From: Akkermansia sp.
Lineage (GTDB): Bacteria; Verrucomicrobiota; Verrucomicrobiia; Verrucomicrobiales; Akkermansiaceae
Length of the DNA stretch: 41,157 nt
Assembly (NCBI GenBank): GCA_017558555.1
Contig: JAFYUJ010000052.1
Span: 1 to 41,157 of the forward strand
Direction of reading: 5' to 3'
The notes beneath the pieces are model-generated. The model saw only the letters and a list, made by a program, of their open reading frames with translations, had not been told where the DNA came from and searched no databases. Shown here one piece after another: positions 32,158 to 40,987 of the stretch; the first letter of the stretch is position 1, and every line of letters begins with the position of its first letter. Made by a program: the position numbers and the translations under genes.

Positions 32158-34574
32158 AATCGGATGATGATGGGGAGTTGTGTCTTGCCACCCTGGGCCA
32201 GCGGGGCTGCTTCTGCTGAGGGAATCCAGCCGCGTACGCCGGTGGCGGTTTCGATGTAGGTCCAGGAGGCACGGTGAGCCAGGATGCGGACGGGGGATGC
32301 GGGATTGAGCTGGATGATGCTGCTCCCGGTTTCATCGGCTGCGTTGCGCACCGTCACTGTGTGCAGGATGTAGGCTGTGTCCTGGGGCGGGATGGCAGTG
32401 ATGTCCGGTTTTTGCTGGCCCAGATAATACAGCCAGTTGATGCCGCAGAGCAGGCTCAGGAATGCAGAGAGGATGGTGAAGGCATGCACCCAGCCAAGGT
32501 GGCTCCGCTTGCTCAAGGCTATTTGCAGGGCAATGCAGAGTGCCAGAACGGCGGTGCTGCAAATGGTGAAAATCCACAATGTGCTGCAGGTGAAGAAGGT
32601 AAACACGCTGTCGATGGCTGAGCGGGTGGGAAGGAGGGCTCCTTCCTTGCGCTGGATGAAGCTCAGATTCGCCTGCGCTTCGGGGAAAGTGGGGTCTTCC
32701 TGGAGCGCTTGCGCATAGCAGAGGGCGGCTTTGCCGGGGTTGCCCAAGCGGTATTCGCAGTTGCCGATATTGAAGAGGCGCACTGCCTCATTGCGCACGC
32801 CACTTTCTGCCCGGAACATCTGCATGGCCTTGCTGTATTGCCCGGATTCGTAGGCTGCCACGGCATCAGAAGCGGTGTTGGCCGCAGGGGGGTCGGCCTG
32901 GAGTTGCGGGAGCAGGGTGCAGAGCAGCAGCACCAATGTGCTGCCTATACCGGCCAGTGCCTTGCGCACGAGGCGCAGCATGTGTTCCTTCTCCCCGGGA
33001 GCCAGGGTGGTGGCCGCATCCGGGCGGAAGGCTTCTTCGTCTCGCTTGGTCAGGATGGCTTGCAGCTCCGGTGTCATGGCCTGGGCGGGGATGCGGCTTT
33101 CGATGAAGGCACCGATGGCTTTCAGGAAATCGATGCCGCTGCTGAGCTTCTCGATGCCGGCCAACTCTTTGTCCCGGGCACGGCCGGCAGCTCCGGCTGC
33201 CACGTGGCGGCGGATGCGCTGAGCAATCAGAGTGCCCACAATGACTATGGCGGGCAGATAGAGCAGGTACCAGAGCCAGCGTGGCAGCTGAATGAGGGTG
33301 GAGGCTTCTGCCTGGGGGATGCAGTTGTAGATATCGGTCATCTCCTCCACAGGTACTTCTCCGGCGGGTGGGGGCTCTGCGGCGATGGTGCGTATGCCGC
33401 TGCCCACAGCTTCTGTCTCTTTCCAGGGCAGGGGAATGGGGGTGGAGGCTGCGGTTTTGTATTCCTGCGTGGCGGGGTCAAAATAGCTGAAGGTGAATGC
33501 GGGGATGCCGCCAACCTCTGCCGTGGGGCGCATCAGTTGGTTGAACACGATGCCGATGGTTTCACCCGTGGTGTTGAAAATGGGCTTGCTGGTGGCGGGA
33601 ATGAGCTTCCAGTCATCTGCATCCTGTGGGGCGGGACAAGCGAGCTGTTGCAGGTTGCCGGTGCCTTTGACGGTGATTTCCACCTCCACCGCTTCATTCA
33701 TGGAAAGCTCCTTGGCGGGGCTGGTGGCAGAGATACTGTATTGCCCCACGGTATCGGCAAAGTTGGCCGGTGCCCCGGGGGGCAGGGGGAGGGCCCCCAC
33801 CGTCACAGTCGGGAGCGGTACCTCTTCCTGTGCCGTGGCGAAAAAGCCCTGGGCGCGTACCATCATGATTTTGCTCACCACATCGGAGTTGCCTTCGCGG
33901 TAGGGGGTGAACTCTCCCTTGAAATCTGCCGTGCGCCAATTCTGGCCGCGGGCAAAGGCTGCCGTTTCCGGCATGATTTGCCCTTGCACCAGCTCTACCA
34001 CACCTTGCACGGCCCGGCTGAAATTGCCGGCTTTCACGCCCACGGCATTCAACTGGGGCGGGTAGGGGGTGCTGCAATCTCCGCGCATGAATACTTTGAG
34101 ATTGGCTTTGACCGGTTGGTTCACGTATCCATCAGTAATATCGGTATACCACAGGGCACCATAGACCACGGGAGCGTTGTACCACTTGATGTCGCTGGTG
34201 GGGCGCACGGGCAGGGCGGGAATCCTGACAGTCTCCGTTTTGCCGGATTGGTAGGTGACGGTGATGTCTTCCACCTCAATGTTGCCCGCAACATCCGGCT
34301 TGATGAGGATGGGCTGCACCTCGACCATGGCGCGGTTCGGATCCAGTGGATTGGCTCCCGCCTTGGGTTGCAAGACCCGCACGGTGGCAGATTTGACGCG
34401 GGGTTGTTCTGTGATGGTGAAGACGTCGCTCCCGCTCTGGGTGTCAACAAGATAGAGCAGTACTTGCTCCCCGGGGACGGCCACGCCCGTGGACCACATG
34501 GGGATGATTTCTGCGGCCAGCTGCCCTCCACAGGCCAGCACAACGGCACATATCAGGGTGAAAAAGTGTTTCAT
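32154..34574 (-). CDS. BatD/BatE fusion protein
   Basis: An 806-aa protein joining the two last Bat components. A signal peptide (MKHFFTLICAVVLACGGQLAA) precedes a large periplasmic BatD (oxygen-tolerance type) beta-domain region to about residue 430. A membrane helix (WYLLYLPAIVIVGTLIA, near 440) follows and then a cytoplasmic-type segment. The BatE-like part has a TPR region (AVAAYESGQYSKAMQMF and FNIGNCEYRLGNPGKAALCY), two further helices and a terminal SH3-like region (VRNAADETGSSIIQLNP and SWTYIETATGVRGWIP). In Bacteroides and Francisella these proteins act in aerotolerance or envelope stress, but the biochemical role is unknown. It starts seven bases after the batB/C stop and overlaps the next gene, so operon membership is strong. 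Confidence 0.9.
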   Translation of the reverse strand: MKHFFTLICAVVLACGGQLAAEIIPMWSTGVAVPGEQVLLYLVDTQSGSDVFTITEQPRVKSATVRVLQPKAGANPLDPNRAMVEVQPILIKPDVAGNIEVEDITVTYQSGKTETVRIPALPVRPTSDIKWYNAPVVYGALWYTDITDGYVNQPVKANLKVFMRGDCSTPYPPQLNAVGVKAGNFSRAVQGVVELVQGQIMPETAAFARGQNWRTADFKGEFTPYREGNSDVVSKIMMVRAQGFFATAQEEVPLPTVTVGALPLPPGAPANFADTVGQYSISATSPAKELSMNEAVEVEITVKGTGNLQQLACPAPQDADDWKLIPATSKPIFNTTGETIGIVFNQLMRPTAEVGGIPAFTFSYFDPATQEYKTAASTPIPLPWKETEAVGSGIRTIAAEPPPAGEVPVEEMTDIYNCIPQAEASTLIQLPRWLWYLLYLPAIVIVGTLIAQRIRRHVAAGAAGRARDKELAGIEKLSSGIDFLKAIGAFIESRIPAQAMTPELQAILTKRDEEAFRPDAATTLAPGEKEHMLRLVRKALAGIGSTLVLLLCTLLPQLQADPPAANTASDAVAAYESGQYSKAMQMFRAESGVRNEAVRLFNIGNCEYRLGNPGKAALCYAQALQEDPTFPEAQANLSFIQRKEGALLPTRSAIDSVFTFFTCSTLWIFTICSTAVLALCIALQIALSKRSHLGWVHAFTILSAFLSLLCGINWLYYLGQQKPDITAIPPQDTAYILHTVTVRNAADETGSSIIQLNPASPVRILAHRASWTYIETATGVRGWIPSAEAAPLAQGGKTQLPIIIRF

Positions 34575-34581
34575 GGCGAGA

Positions 34582-36543
34582 TTAATAGTCTTTCAACACG
34601 GGTTGAGTTGTTTGAATTTGCGGGATGGGGGAGCCTTCCTCTTCGTCCAGATGCATTTGAAGAATGCTGGCAGCGCGCTGGCGATTTTTTTCTTCATCCG
34701 TCAGCTGCGGGACCTGCTGAGGCTGCTGTTGTTTGGGGGATTGCCCTTGTTTGTTGTCAGGATTTTGTTGGCCCTTCTTATCTTTCTTGTTGTCTGGATC
34801 CTGCTTGTCCTGCTGGTTGTCCTGGTTCTGCCGGTCTTGCTTATCCTGCTTATTATCCTGGTTTTGCAGGTCTTGCTTGTCCTGCTGGTTGTCCTGGTTT
34901 TTCTGGTCTTGCTTGTCCTGCTGGTTGTCCTGGTTTTTCTGGTCTTGCTTGTCTTGCTGGTTGTCCTGGTTCTGCTGGTCTTGCTTGTCCTGCTTGTTGT
35001 CCTGGTTTTGCTGGTCTTGCTTGTCCTGCTGGTTGTCCTGGTTCTGCTGGTCTTGCTGCTGTTGTTGTTGCTCTTCCAACCGTTTGATTTCTTCCTCCAG
35101 CTTTTTGATGAGCTCCTGCACTTTTTGTTTGTTTTGAGCAGCCACTGTCATGCTTGGGTTGATGCTCAGGGCATCATCATACGCGCTCAGATTGCCGTTG
35201 AGTTCTGCCACGATGGCTTTTAACTCCTCCGGCCCGGGTTGCCCGGGGACCGCGCTTGCCGGGCTGTCCTCATCCTCTGACGGGGTTGGTTGATACAAAT
35301 CTCGCAGTTTGTTGAAGGTCTGCTCATTGTTCAGATTGCCCATGGCATAGAGCGAGGCTGCTTGCAATTGCGGATTATCGCTCAGCAAGGCGCGTGAAAA
35401 AGCCTCTTTGGCGGCCTCTGCATTGTTCTCTCTGGCCATCTGTAAGCCTTCCCCATAACTGGCCGCGGCATCTTCCGTGTCTGCAACGGCCTGCGGGGCC
35501 AGCATCATGAGCAAGAGCAGCAGGAGCGCTGCAAGCCCGTGATGGCGGGGGGCTCGCCACTCTGTCCCCATCAGGATGGCCAACACCAGAAGCAGTAGGG
35601 CCATACCGGCAAAGTATTCAAAGATATCATGCGGTACTTTGGCCGCAGAGAACTTCTCCTCGTGGCGGTCCAGCTTGCGCACGGCATCTTTGGCAAAAGC
35701 AGCCAAATCTGTGCCGGAAGTCATGGCAAAGTAGCTGCCATTGGTCGCCTCTGCAAACTTTTGCATGGATTCCTCATTGAGCTTGCTGATGACGTGTTTG
35801 CCCTGTGCATCTTGCCACAGCCCGTTGGACCCCTTGGGGTCGGGGATGGCTGCGCCTGTGGTGGTGCCAATGCCTACTGTGATGACGAGAAGCTTATTTT
35901 CCCTGGCCTTCTCCGCAATATCGGTGGAGGTATCCATCGTGTCCTCGCCATCGCTCAGGATGACCAGGGCGTTGGTGCCATTGGGCGCACTGCGGTGGAA
36001 GTCCTGCATGGCTTTTTCCAGCAAACGTCCGAAGTTGGTACCCCCGCTGGCGGTCCATCGGCGGTCAATTTGCTCCAGCGTGCCTCGCAGCGCCTCGTGG
36101 TCGTAGGTGAGGGGGACAACCAAATCGGCATCCCCGGAAAAGACGATGAGCCCAATGCGGTCTGTGGGCAAGGCTGCAATTAATTCGTAGGCCGCAGCGC
36201 GGGCTTCCTCCAATCGGGAGGGTTTCACATCATTCGTCTCCATGGAGCGGGAGATATCCAGCGCAATAATCAGATTGCGCCCCGAGGCACTGGATTGGGC
36301 CTCCGTATACCCCAGAATGGGGCGCGCCGCCGCCAGAATTCCACAGCATAATGCAGCCAGTGCCAGCATGGCTGGGATGACACGGCGCCAGATGGGGATG
36401 GTGATGACCAGCTCTGCCTCGTGAGCGGGGGAAACCAGCGCGCGCCAGGCTTGCCCGACGTGGCGGTGCAGCACAATGCCGGCCAGCCCAATGCAGAGCG
36501 GCAGAATCAGAAGCCAGAGGATGTGGGGATAAAGAAAGGACAT
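34582..36543 (-). CDS. BatB/BatC fusion with tandem-repeat segment
   Basis: A 653-aa protein. The N-terminal BatB part has two membrane helices (about 5-24 and 55-75) and a VWA domain with an intact MIDAS: D96-I-S98-R-S100, T169 in SGGTNFG and D198 in ILSDGED. Two more hydrophobic stretches follow (308-325, 335-352). The BatC part is TPR-like (354-470), then a short coiled coil (KKLEEEIKRLEE). Seven tandem copies of a 12-residue unit, NQDN[QK]QDKQD.., occupy residues 501-584, and a short conserved-looking tail (TDEEKNRQRAASILQMHLDEEE) ends the protein. Probable integrin-like metal-dependent binding protein anchored in the membrane. It starts 11 bases after batA stops. Confidence 0.93.
   Translation of the reverse strand: MSFLYPHILWLLILPLCIGLAGIVLHRHVGQAWRALVSPAHEAELVITIPIWRRVIPAMLALAALCCGILAAARPILGYTEAQSSASGRNLIIALDISRSMETNDVKPSRLEEARAAAYELIAALPTDRIGLIVFSGDADLVVPLTYDHEALRGTLEQIDRRWTASGGTNFGRLLEKAMQDFHRSAPNGTNALVILSDGEDTMDTSTDIAEKARENKLLVITVGIGTTTGAAIPDPKGSNGLWQDAQGKHVISKLNEESMQKFAEATNGSYFAMTSGTDLAAFAKDAVRKLDRHEEKFSAAKVPHDIFEYFAGMALLLLVLAILMGTEWRAPRHHGLAALLLLLLMMLAPQAVADTEDAAASYGEGLQMARENNAEAAKEAFSRALLSDNPQLQAASLYAMGNLNNEQTFNKLRDLYQPTPSEDEDSPASAVPGQPGPEELKAIVAELNGNLSAYDDALSINPSMTVAAQNKQKVQELIKKLEEEIKRLEEQQQQQQDQQNQDNQQDKQDQQNQDNKQDKQDQQNQDNQQDKQDQKNQDNQQDKQDQKNQDNQQDKQDLQNQDNKQDKQDRQNQDNQQDKQDPDNKKDKKGQQNPDNKQGQSPKQQQPQQVPQLTDEEKNRQRAASILQMHLDEEEGSPIPQIQTTQPVLKDY
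34792..35043 (-). repeat. Seven 36-bp tandem repeats inside batB/C
   Basis: Seven copies of a 36-bp unit encode NQDN[QK]QDKQD.. and keep frame. Copies differ by a few bases. Such an array may change length by slippage without breaking the frame. The opposite strand reads as long artificial Leu/Val runs. Confidence 0.9.
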
Positions 36544-36554
36544 GGACCGTAAAA

Positions 36555-37643
36555 TCAGGGGGCAGAGCGCGGACGTAACAGTGAAATCAGCATGCCAAGC
36601 AGCATCAGCACGATGGCGGCGGCAAGCGGATAGGGGAACAACTCATCGTAGCTGATGAAGGTACGGCGGCGAGCATCCGTTTTCTCCAGCTTGTCGATGC
36701 TGGCAAAGGCTTTCAGCAGGCGTGTGCCGCTGCTGGCGCGGTAGAAACGGCCACCGGTGATGTGGGCAATTTCTTGCAGCGTTTTTTCATCAAAGGTGTC
36801 CACATCTGCTGTGTGGCTGGAGATACGGTCATCTTTGCCGATGGCGATGGTAAAGATTTTGATGCCCAGGGCGGCTGCTTGTTTAGCTGCATCGATGGGG
36901 GAAATGCTCCCGCGGTTGTTGGCTCCATCTGTCACCAGGATAATCACCTTGGATTTGGTGTCATGGCGTTCATCCAAGCGGGTGGCGGCAGAGGCAATGG
37001 CTGTGCCGATGGCGGTGCCATCTTCCACCATGTAACCGGGGCGGACACCACGGCCGAAGGGGTCGCGCGAGGCCAGGTAAAATTGCGCAATGATGTGGTT
37101 GAGGATGGAATGATCCAGCGTGAGGGGGCTGCAGAGCTTGGCTTTGCCGGCAAAGGCAACCAGACCGATGCGGTCATTGGGTCGGCCGTCGATGAATTCG
37201 CCGATGACGTGTTTGGCTGCTGTCAGGCGGTCTACTTCCACGTTGCGCTTGCGGCCGAATTCGTCTTGCGTGGTGAACACCATGTCTCTGGCTACCATGG
37301 AGCCGGAGAGGTCGCATGCGACCATGATATCGATACCGCTGACCAGTTGCTCCTCATGCTTGTGCATCCACTGTGGCCGCGCCAGAGCCACTACAAGGGC
37401 CATAGCCGCCAGGGTGAGCAAGATGGGACCCACCCGGCCTGCCAGATTCGATGGCTGGCGCAGGTGCGGCTCCACAAAGCGGATGGTGGGGTGCGCAATG
37501 CTGGCCGTGGTGCCTTTGCGCCGGCGCAGCACCAGCAGCAGGATGAGGGGGATAAGCCCCCAGAGCCAATACGGCGCACCGAAGATGAACTCTTGCGTGC
37601 TGGCTTCTGCCGGTATCGGGGTTGTAGCAAGGTGGAACATCAT
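36555..37643 (-). CDS. BatA: membrane-anchored VWA protein
   Basis: A 362-aa protein with a membrane helix at about 27-39, a second near 72-88, a VWA domain with MIDAS DLSGS (111-115) and GTAIGTAIASAA, and a final helix near 338-355 followed by a basic end (LLRPRSAP). This is the usual BatA layout: the VWA domain is held between membrane helices, close to the membrane surface. The start can be the ATG at 37643 or the next codon at 37640. It follows the DUF4381-like gene by six bases and precedes batB/C by 11 bases, in an operon that always couples these genes with a MoxR ATPase. Confidence 0.93.
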   Translation of the reverse strand: MMFHLATTPIPAEASTQEFIFGAPYWLWGLIPLILLLVLRRRKGTTASIAHPTIRFVEPHLRQPSNLAGRVGPILLTLAAMALVVALARPQWMHKHEEQLVSGIDIMVACDLSGSMVARDMVFTTQDEFGRKRNVEVDRLTAAKHVIGEFIDGRPNDRIGLVAFAGKAKLCSPLTLDHSILNHIIAQFYLASRDPFGRGVRPGYMVEDGTAIGTAIASAATRLDERHDTKSKVIILVTDGANNRGSISPIDAAKQAAALGIKIFTIAIGKDDRISSHTADVDTFDEKTLQEIAHITGGRFYRASSGTRLLKAFASIDKLEKTDARRRTFISYDELFPYPLAAAIVLMLLGMLISLLRPRSAP

Positions 37644-37649
37644 GGCTTG

Positions 37650-38225
37650 TTATCGGGCAGAAAGGGCTGCGCGCTGTTTTTGCTGCTCAGCTTCTTTGTG
37701 TTGTTCATCGATGATGCGCAGGAAGAGATTGCGCGTTTGTCCAATGAGCGCGCGTGCCAACGTGGGGTTTTCTTCGGATTCCGGGGTGTATTTGTATTCT
37801 GCCAGCGTGTTGAGCAGGGCCTGCGTCTCCAGTCGGCAGGCGGTGGGCAGGCTGGTCAGGGAATCAATACGCTGGGTGAACTCCTCGTGCGTTTCGTAAA
37901 GGGAGGTGTCCTGCGCTTGCCCTTGCAGGAACTCGCGGATGATAAGGGAGAGGCCGATGCTGCATGCTCTCATGCCGGGCAGTTGTTCTTCCAAATCGTC
38001 CAGCCGGGCATTGCAGACGGTGAGCGGACTGGGCGGTGGGGGCAGGGGCCGGTGCTTGCGGCGCCATTGCCACCAGAGCAGCAATGCCGCGGCCAACAAG
38101 ACGCAGGTCACTATACCTGCAACAATGAGCCAGGGCGAGATAGTGATGAACTGCTCTGCCGGAAGATTGGCTTCCAGCTGCGGGATTTCATCTACAATGG
38201 AGGTCTGGGGTATTGTGGGTACCAT
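37650..38225 (-). CDS. DUF4381-like membrane protein of the Bat operon
   Basis: A 191-aa protein with a short N-terminal periplasmic part, one membrane helix (SPWLIVAGIVTCVLLAAALLL, about 31-51), a basic and proline-rich juxtamembrane stretch and a helical cytoplasmic domain (LIIREFLQGQ, YETHEEFTQR, LNTLAEYKYTPESE). This size, topology and place between DUF58 and batA fit DUF4381. It starts six bases after the DUF58 gene stops. No catalytic motif is seen; it may be a structural link between the ATPase and the VWA proteins. Confidence 0.8.
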   Translation of the reverse strand: MVPTIPQTSIVDEIPQLEANLPAEQFITISPWLIVAGIVTCVLLAAALLLWWQWRRKHRPLPPPPSPLTVCNARLDDLEEQLPGMRACSIGLSLIIREFLQGQAQDTSLYETHEEFTQRIDSLTSLPTACRLETQALLNTLAEYKYTPESEENPTLARALIGQTRNLFLRIIDEQHKEAEQQKQRAALSAR

Positions 38226-38231
38226 GGCGAA

Positions 38232-39122
38232 TCAGCGTACGAAAAGCCGGCTGCGGCGGTTGAAAAGTTTGCGAAGCTGCGGAATGAAATCGGTGGTGGT
38301 GCGGGTGTCCAGCATGTCGATGCCCAGTTGGGTGAAGACGCGCTCCCATTCCGTCAGGTGGGCTTTCATCGCCTTGGCGTGCTGCCCGCGGAGTGCTGTG
38401 TCGGAGAGGTTGGCTTGCAGCAATGCACCGCTTTCGGGGTCGCGGAAGCACACGCGCCCGGCATCCGGCAGCTCCAATTCTGCCTGGTCATGGATGCGCA
38501 CAGGAATCAGCTCGTGGCGGAAATTGAGCTTGCCGATAGCCTGCTTGTCGGAGGGAAAGAGGAAGTCGCTCATCAGGAAGACAATGGCCTGTTTGCGCTG
38601 CGTTTGCAACACCATGTTGGCCACGGTTTCCATGCTGTCATCCTGCCCATGCAGTGGGGCGGACAGAATCTCGCGCACGATGCGCAGACACTGCTTCATC
38701 CCCTTGGCCGGGGGAAGGTAAAAGGTGGGTTGGTTGCCAAAAAGCAGCAAGCCCACTTTGTCGCCATTCTGCGCGGCGCTGTAGGCCAACACCGCCGCCA
38801 GTGTGGCGGCGTATTCCAATTTGGTGTCGGCCGAATCGGCCCCGGCATAGTGCATGGATGCACTCACATCTACCGCCAGCAGCAGGGCTTGCTCGCGCTC
38901 TTCATGGAACTTGCGCACATAGGGCGTGCCGGTGCGGGCGGTCACTTTCCAGTCGATAAAACGGGGCTCATCCCCGGGCTGGTACTCCCGGAAATCATCA
39001 AACTCCAAGCCCTGCCCACGGAAGCCCGAGCGGTATTGCCCGGAAAAGGTGGCGGTGCTCATCTTGCGCGCCTGCAGCTCGATGCGGCGCACTTTCTGCA
39101 TGATTTGCTGAGCCTTGTCCAT
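38232..39122 (-). CDS. DUF58 protein
   Basis: A 296-aa soluble protein of the DUF58 family (VWA-related). The hallmark stretch is FDDFREYQPGDEPRFIDWK followed by RKFHEEREQALLLAVDVSASM, which gives a MIDAS-like D-x-S-x-S. The later parts show VGLLLFGNQP and IVFLMSDFLFPSDKQA. It is the usual partner of MoxR ATPases and may serve as a substrate adaptor. It follows moxR by 25 bases and precedes the DUF4381-like gene by six bases. Confidence 0.93.
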   Translation of the reverse strand: MDKAQQIMQKVRRIELQARKMSTATFSGQYRSGFRGQGLEFDDFREYQPGDEPRFIDWKVTARTGTPYVRKFHEEREQALLLAVDVSASMHYAGADSADTKLEYAATLAAVLAYSAAQNGDKVGLLLFGNQPTFYLPPAKGMKQCLRIVREILSAPLHGQDDSMETVANMVLQTQRKQAIVFLMSDFLFPSDKQAIGKLNFRHELIPVRIHDQAELELPDAGRVCFRDPESGALLQANLSDTALRGQHAKAMKAHLTEWERVFTQLGIDMLDTRTTTDFIPQLRKLFNRRSRLFVR

Positions 39123-39147
39123 GACGCGTCAGTCCCTTAATGATCCA

Positions 39148-40131
39148 TCACGGAACCGGTACTTTTGAAAGAATGCGGTCAATGATGTTGTCGCTGGTCA
39201 CGTTGGCGGCCTCGGCCTCATAGGACAACAGGATGCGGTGGCGCAGAATGTCGTGGGCCAGGTCCTTCACATCCTGCGGGGTGACATAGCCACGCTGCTT
39301 GGTGAAGGCCAGGGCCTTGGCGGCCAAGGCGATGTTGATGGTTGCGCGGGGGGAGGCGCCGGCACGCACCATGCCCTCCAGGCTGCGGTCAACCGCTGCG
39401 GGATTGCGGGTGGCGCGTACCAAATCCACGATGTAGCCCTCGATGGCCGGGTCAATGAAGATGCGGTCCATGAGCTGGCGGGATGCTTCGATTTCCTCCA
39501 CCGTCACAACGGTGTTGGTTGCGGGGGCTCCCGATGTGCTGCTCATCATGGAGAGCACCTTCAACTCCTCATCGCGGTTCGGGTAATCCACCACGACTTT
39601 GAAGAGGAAGCGGTCCAGCTGAGCTTCGGGCAGCTGGTAGGTGCCTTCCTGCTCGATGGGGTTTTGCGTGGCAAGCACCAGGAAAGGATTGGGCAGCTTG
39701 TAGCTGTGCTCGCCCAGTGTCACCTGGCGTTCCTGCATGGCTTCCAGCAGGGCGCTTTGTACCTTGGCCGGGGCGCGGTTGATTTCGTCTGCCAGAATCA
39801 AATTCGCAAACACTGGCCCCTTCTTGGCGGTGAATTGACGCTCCTCCGGGTTGTAAATCATGGTGCCCAGCAAATCTGCCGGCAGCAAATCCGGGGTGAA
39901 CTGAATACGCGAGAAAGCTGCATGCATGGTGCCGGCCAAGGCTTTCACCGACAAGGTCTTGGCCAGGCCGGGTACACCTTCCAAGAGAACGTGTCCCTTG
40001 CACAGAAGGCTCAGAATCAGCCTGTTAATCAAAGCTTGTTGCCCCACCACCACGCGGGACATCTCCTGCTTGATGGCACTCACCCACGCCGAGCGTTGGG
40101 CTATTTCTTCGTTAAAATCCTGTGTATTCAT
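39148..40131 (-). CDS. MoxR-family AAA+ ATPase
   Basis: A 327-aa AAA+ ATPase. Walker A GVPGLAKT, Walker B LILADEINRAP, sensor 1 ATQNPIEQEGTYQLPEAQLDRF and a C-terminal lid domain are intact. MoxR enzymes act as chaperones that remodel or load metal into VWA partners, here the Bat proteins. It is the first gene of the operon. Its promoter (40149-40177) gives a leader of about 11 bases; AGGA eight bases before the ATG may act as a weak Shine-Dalgarno sequence, if retained in the mRNA. Confidence 0.95.
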   Translation of the reverse strand: MNTQDFNEEIAQRSAWVSAIKQEMSRVVVGQQALINRLILSLLCKGHVLLEGVPGLAKTLSVKALAGTMHAAFSRIQFTPDLLPADLLGTMIYNPEERQFTAKKGPVFANLILADEINRAPAKVQSALLEAMQERQVTLGEHSYKLPNPFLVLATQNPIEQEGTYQLPEAQLDRFLFKVVVDYPNRDEELKVLSMMSSTSGAPATNTVVTVEEIEASRQLMDRIFIDPAIEGYIVDLVRATRNPAAVDRSLEGMVRAGASPRATINIALAAKALAFTKQRGYVTPQDVKDLAHDILRHRILLSYEAEAANVTSDNIIDRILSKVPVP

Positions 40132-40148
40132 GTCGGTTTTCCTGCTCT

Positions 40149-40177
40149 AGTCTAGCAAGCTTGGGCTTTTCTTTCAA
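40149..40177 (-). promoter_or_regulatory. MoxR/Bat operon promoter
   Basis: On the minus strand TTGAAA (40177-40172), a 17-nt spacer and TAGACT (40154-40149) predict a start near 40142 and an 11-base leader before the ATG at 40131. Confidence 0.62.
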
Positions 40178-40302
40178 GAAAGTTCCCTTATCCTGACACA
40201 CATCGGGGGCTTTCCGTTGAAAATCTGTGTTCAGTTGTTTAGGGCTCTTTGCTTGTTGGCACACTTTTTTTGCGCCTTGGCGCACGGGGGCATGAAAGAT
40301 GC

Positions 40303-40331
40303 TTGACGTGGCATGGCAAATCAGGTATGCT
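40303..40331 (+). promoter_or_regulatory. ilvN promoter, near-leaderless
   Basis: TTGACG (40303-40308), a 17-nt spacer and TATGCT (40326-40331) predict a start near 40338, four bases before the ATG at 40342. Confidence 0.65.
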
Positions 40332-40341
40332 TCCAAGCGCT

Positions 40342-40848
40342 ATGGAACAGAATATGACGCCGACCGATTATCACACCCACACTATCTCTGTACTCGTTGA
40401 GAATAAGTTTGGCGTGCTTTCCCGCGTGGCCAATCTTTTCTCCGGGCGTGGTTACAACATCCATTCCCTCAATGTAGCACCGTGTGAGGACCCCCGCTTC
40501 TCCCGCATGACCATTGATGTGAATGAACACCGCGAGAAACTTGACCAGGTTATCAAGCAGCTCAGCAAGCTGGTCAACGTGGTAGAAGTAATCGACTTCC
40601 GTGCTGTTCCCACCGTCTACCGCGAGATTATCCTCATCCGCGTTAAATTCAATGACAAGAAGCAGGAAATCCTGGAGCTCTGCAACATCTTCGGCGCCCG
40701 CGTGCTTGATGCTACCCGCGAATCTCTCACCATCGAAATCTCCGGTGGCGAGTTCCGCCTCGCTCGCTTCATCAACCTTATGCAGGATTACGATGTGACC
40801 ATGATTACCCGTTCCGGTAAGATTGCCGTCGTCAAGCCACGCAGCTGA
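40342..40848 (+). CDS. ilvN: Acetolactate synthase small (regulatory) subunit
   Basis: Regulatory subunit of acetohydroxyacid synthase, which senses valine and activates the catalytic subunit in isoleucine, leucine and valine synthesis. The 168-aa product has the ACT domain at its N-terminus (HTISVLVENKFGVLSRVANLFSGRGYNI with FSRMTIDV) and the C-terminal regulatory half (GARVLDATRESLTIEISG). The ATG at 40342 or the one at 40354 could be used; the upstream open frame spans the promoter. The catalytic subunit ilvB is not adjacent, and the gene has its own promoter and terminator, so the two subunits seem separately transcribed. Codon use suggests good expression. Confidence 0.95.
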   Translation: MEQNMTPTDYHTHTISVLVENKFGVLSRVANLFSGRGYNIHSLNVAPCEDPRFSRMTIDVNEHREKLDQVIKQLSKLVNVVEVIDFRAVPTVYREIILIRVKFNDKKQEILELCNIFGARVLDATRESLTIEISGGEFRLARFINLMQDYDVTMITRSGKIAVVKPRS

Positions 40849-40875
40849 TTTCGCCTCAACTCCTTTTGTCGAAAC

Positions 40876-40918
40876 GACCACCTTGGCCATATGCGCTTGG
40901 GTGGTCTTTTCTTTTTAT
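40876..40918 (+). terminator. Terminator after ilvN
   Basis: GACCACC (40876-40882) pairs with GGTGGTC (40900-40906) across a long loop, followed by TTTTCTTTTT. It abuts the repeat at 40924. Confidence 0.7.
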
Positions 40919-40923
40919 AAGTC

Positions 40924-40972
40924 GGGGCCCCTAAAAACTCGCCATCCGTCAGATAAATGGGGATTTGTGAGT
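40924..40972. repeat. Dispersed intergenic repeat, copy 2
   Basis: Near-identical to 5853-5902 over about 49 bases, in the same orientation. It begins right after the ilvN terminator and is followed by hairpin-forming sequence, as at copy 1. Confidence 0.75.
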
Positions 40973-40987
40973 TACGAGTTACGAATT

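Noticed and set aside
34489..35223. Long plus-strand open frame with extreme Leu/Val runs opposite batB/C
   Set aside because: It is the complement of the Gln/Asp/Lys tandem repeat; the minus-strand VWA gene explains the DNA and the hydrophobic runs are an artefact.
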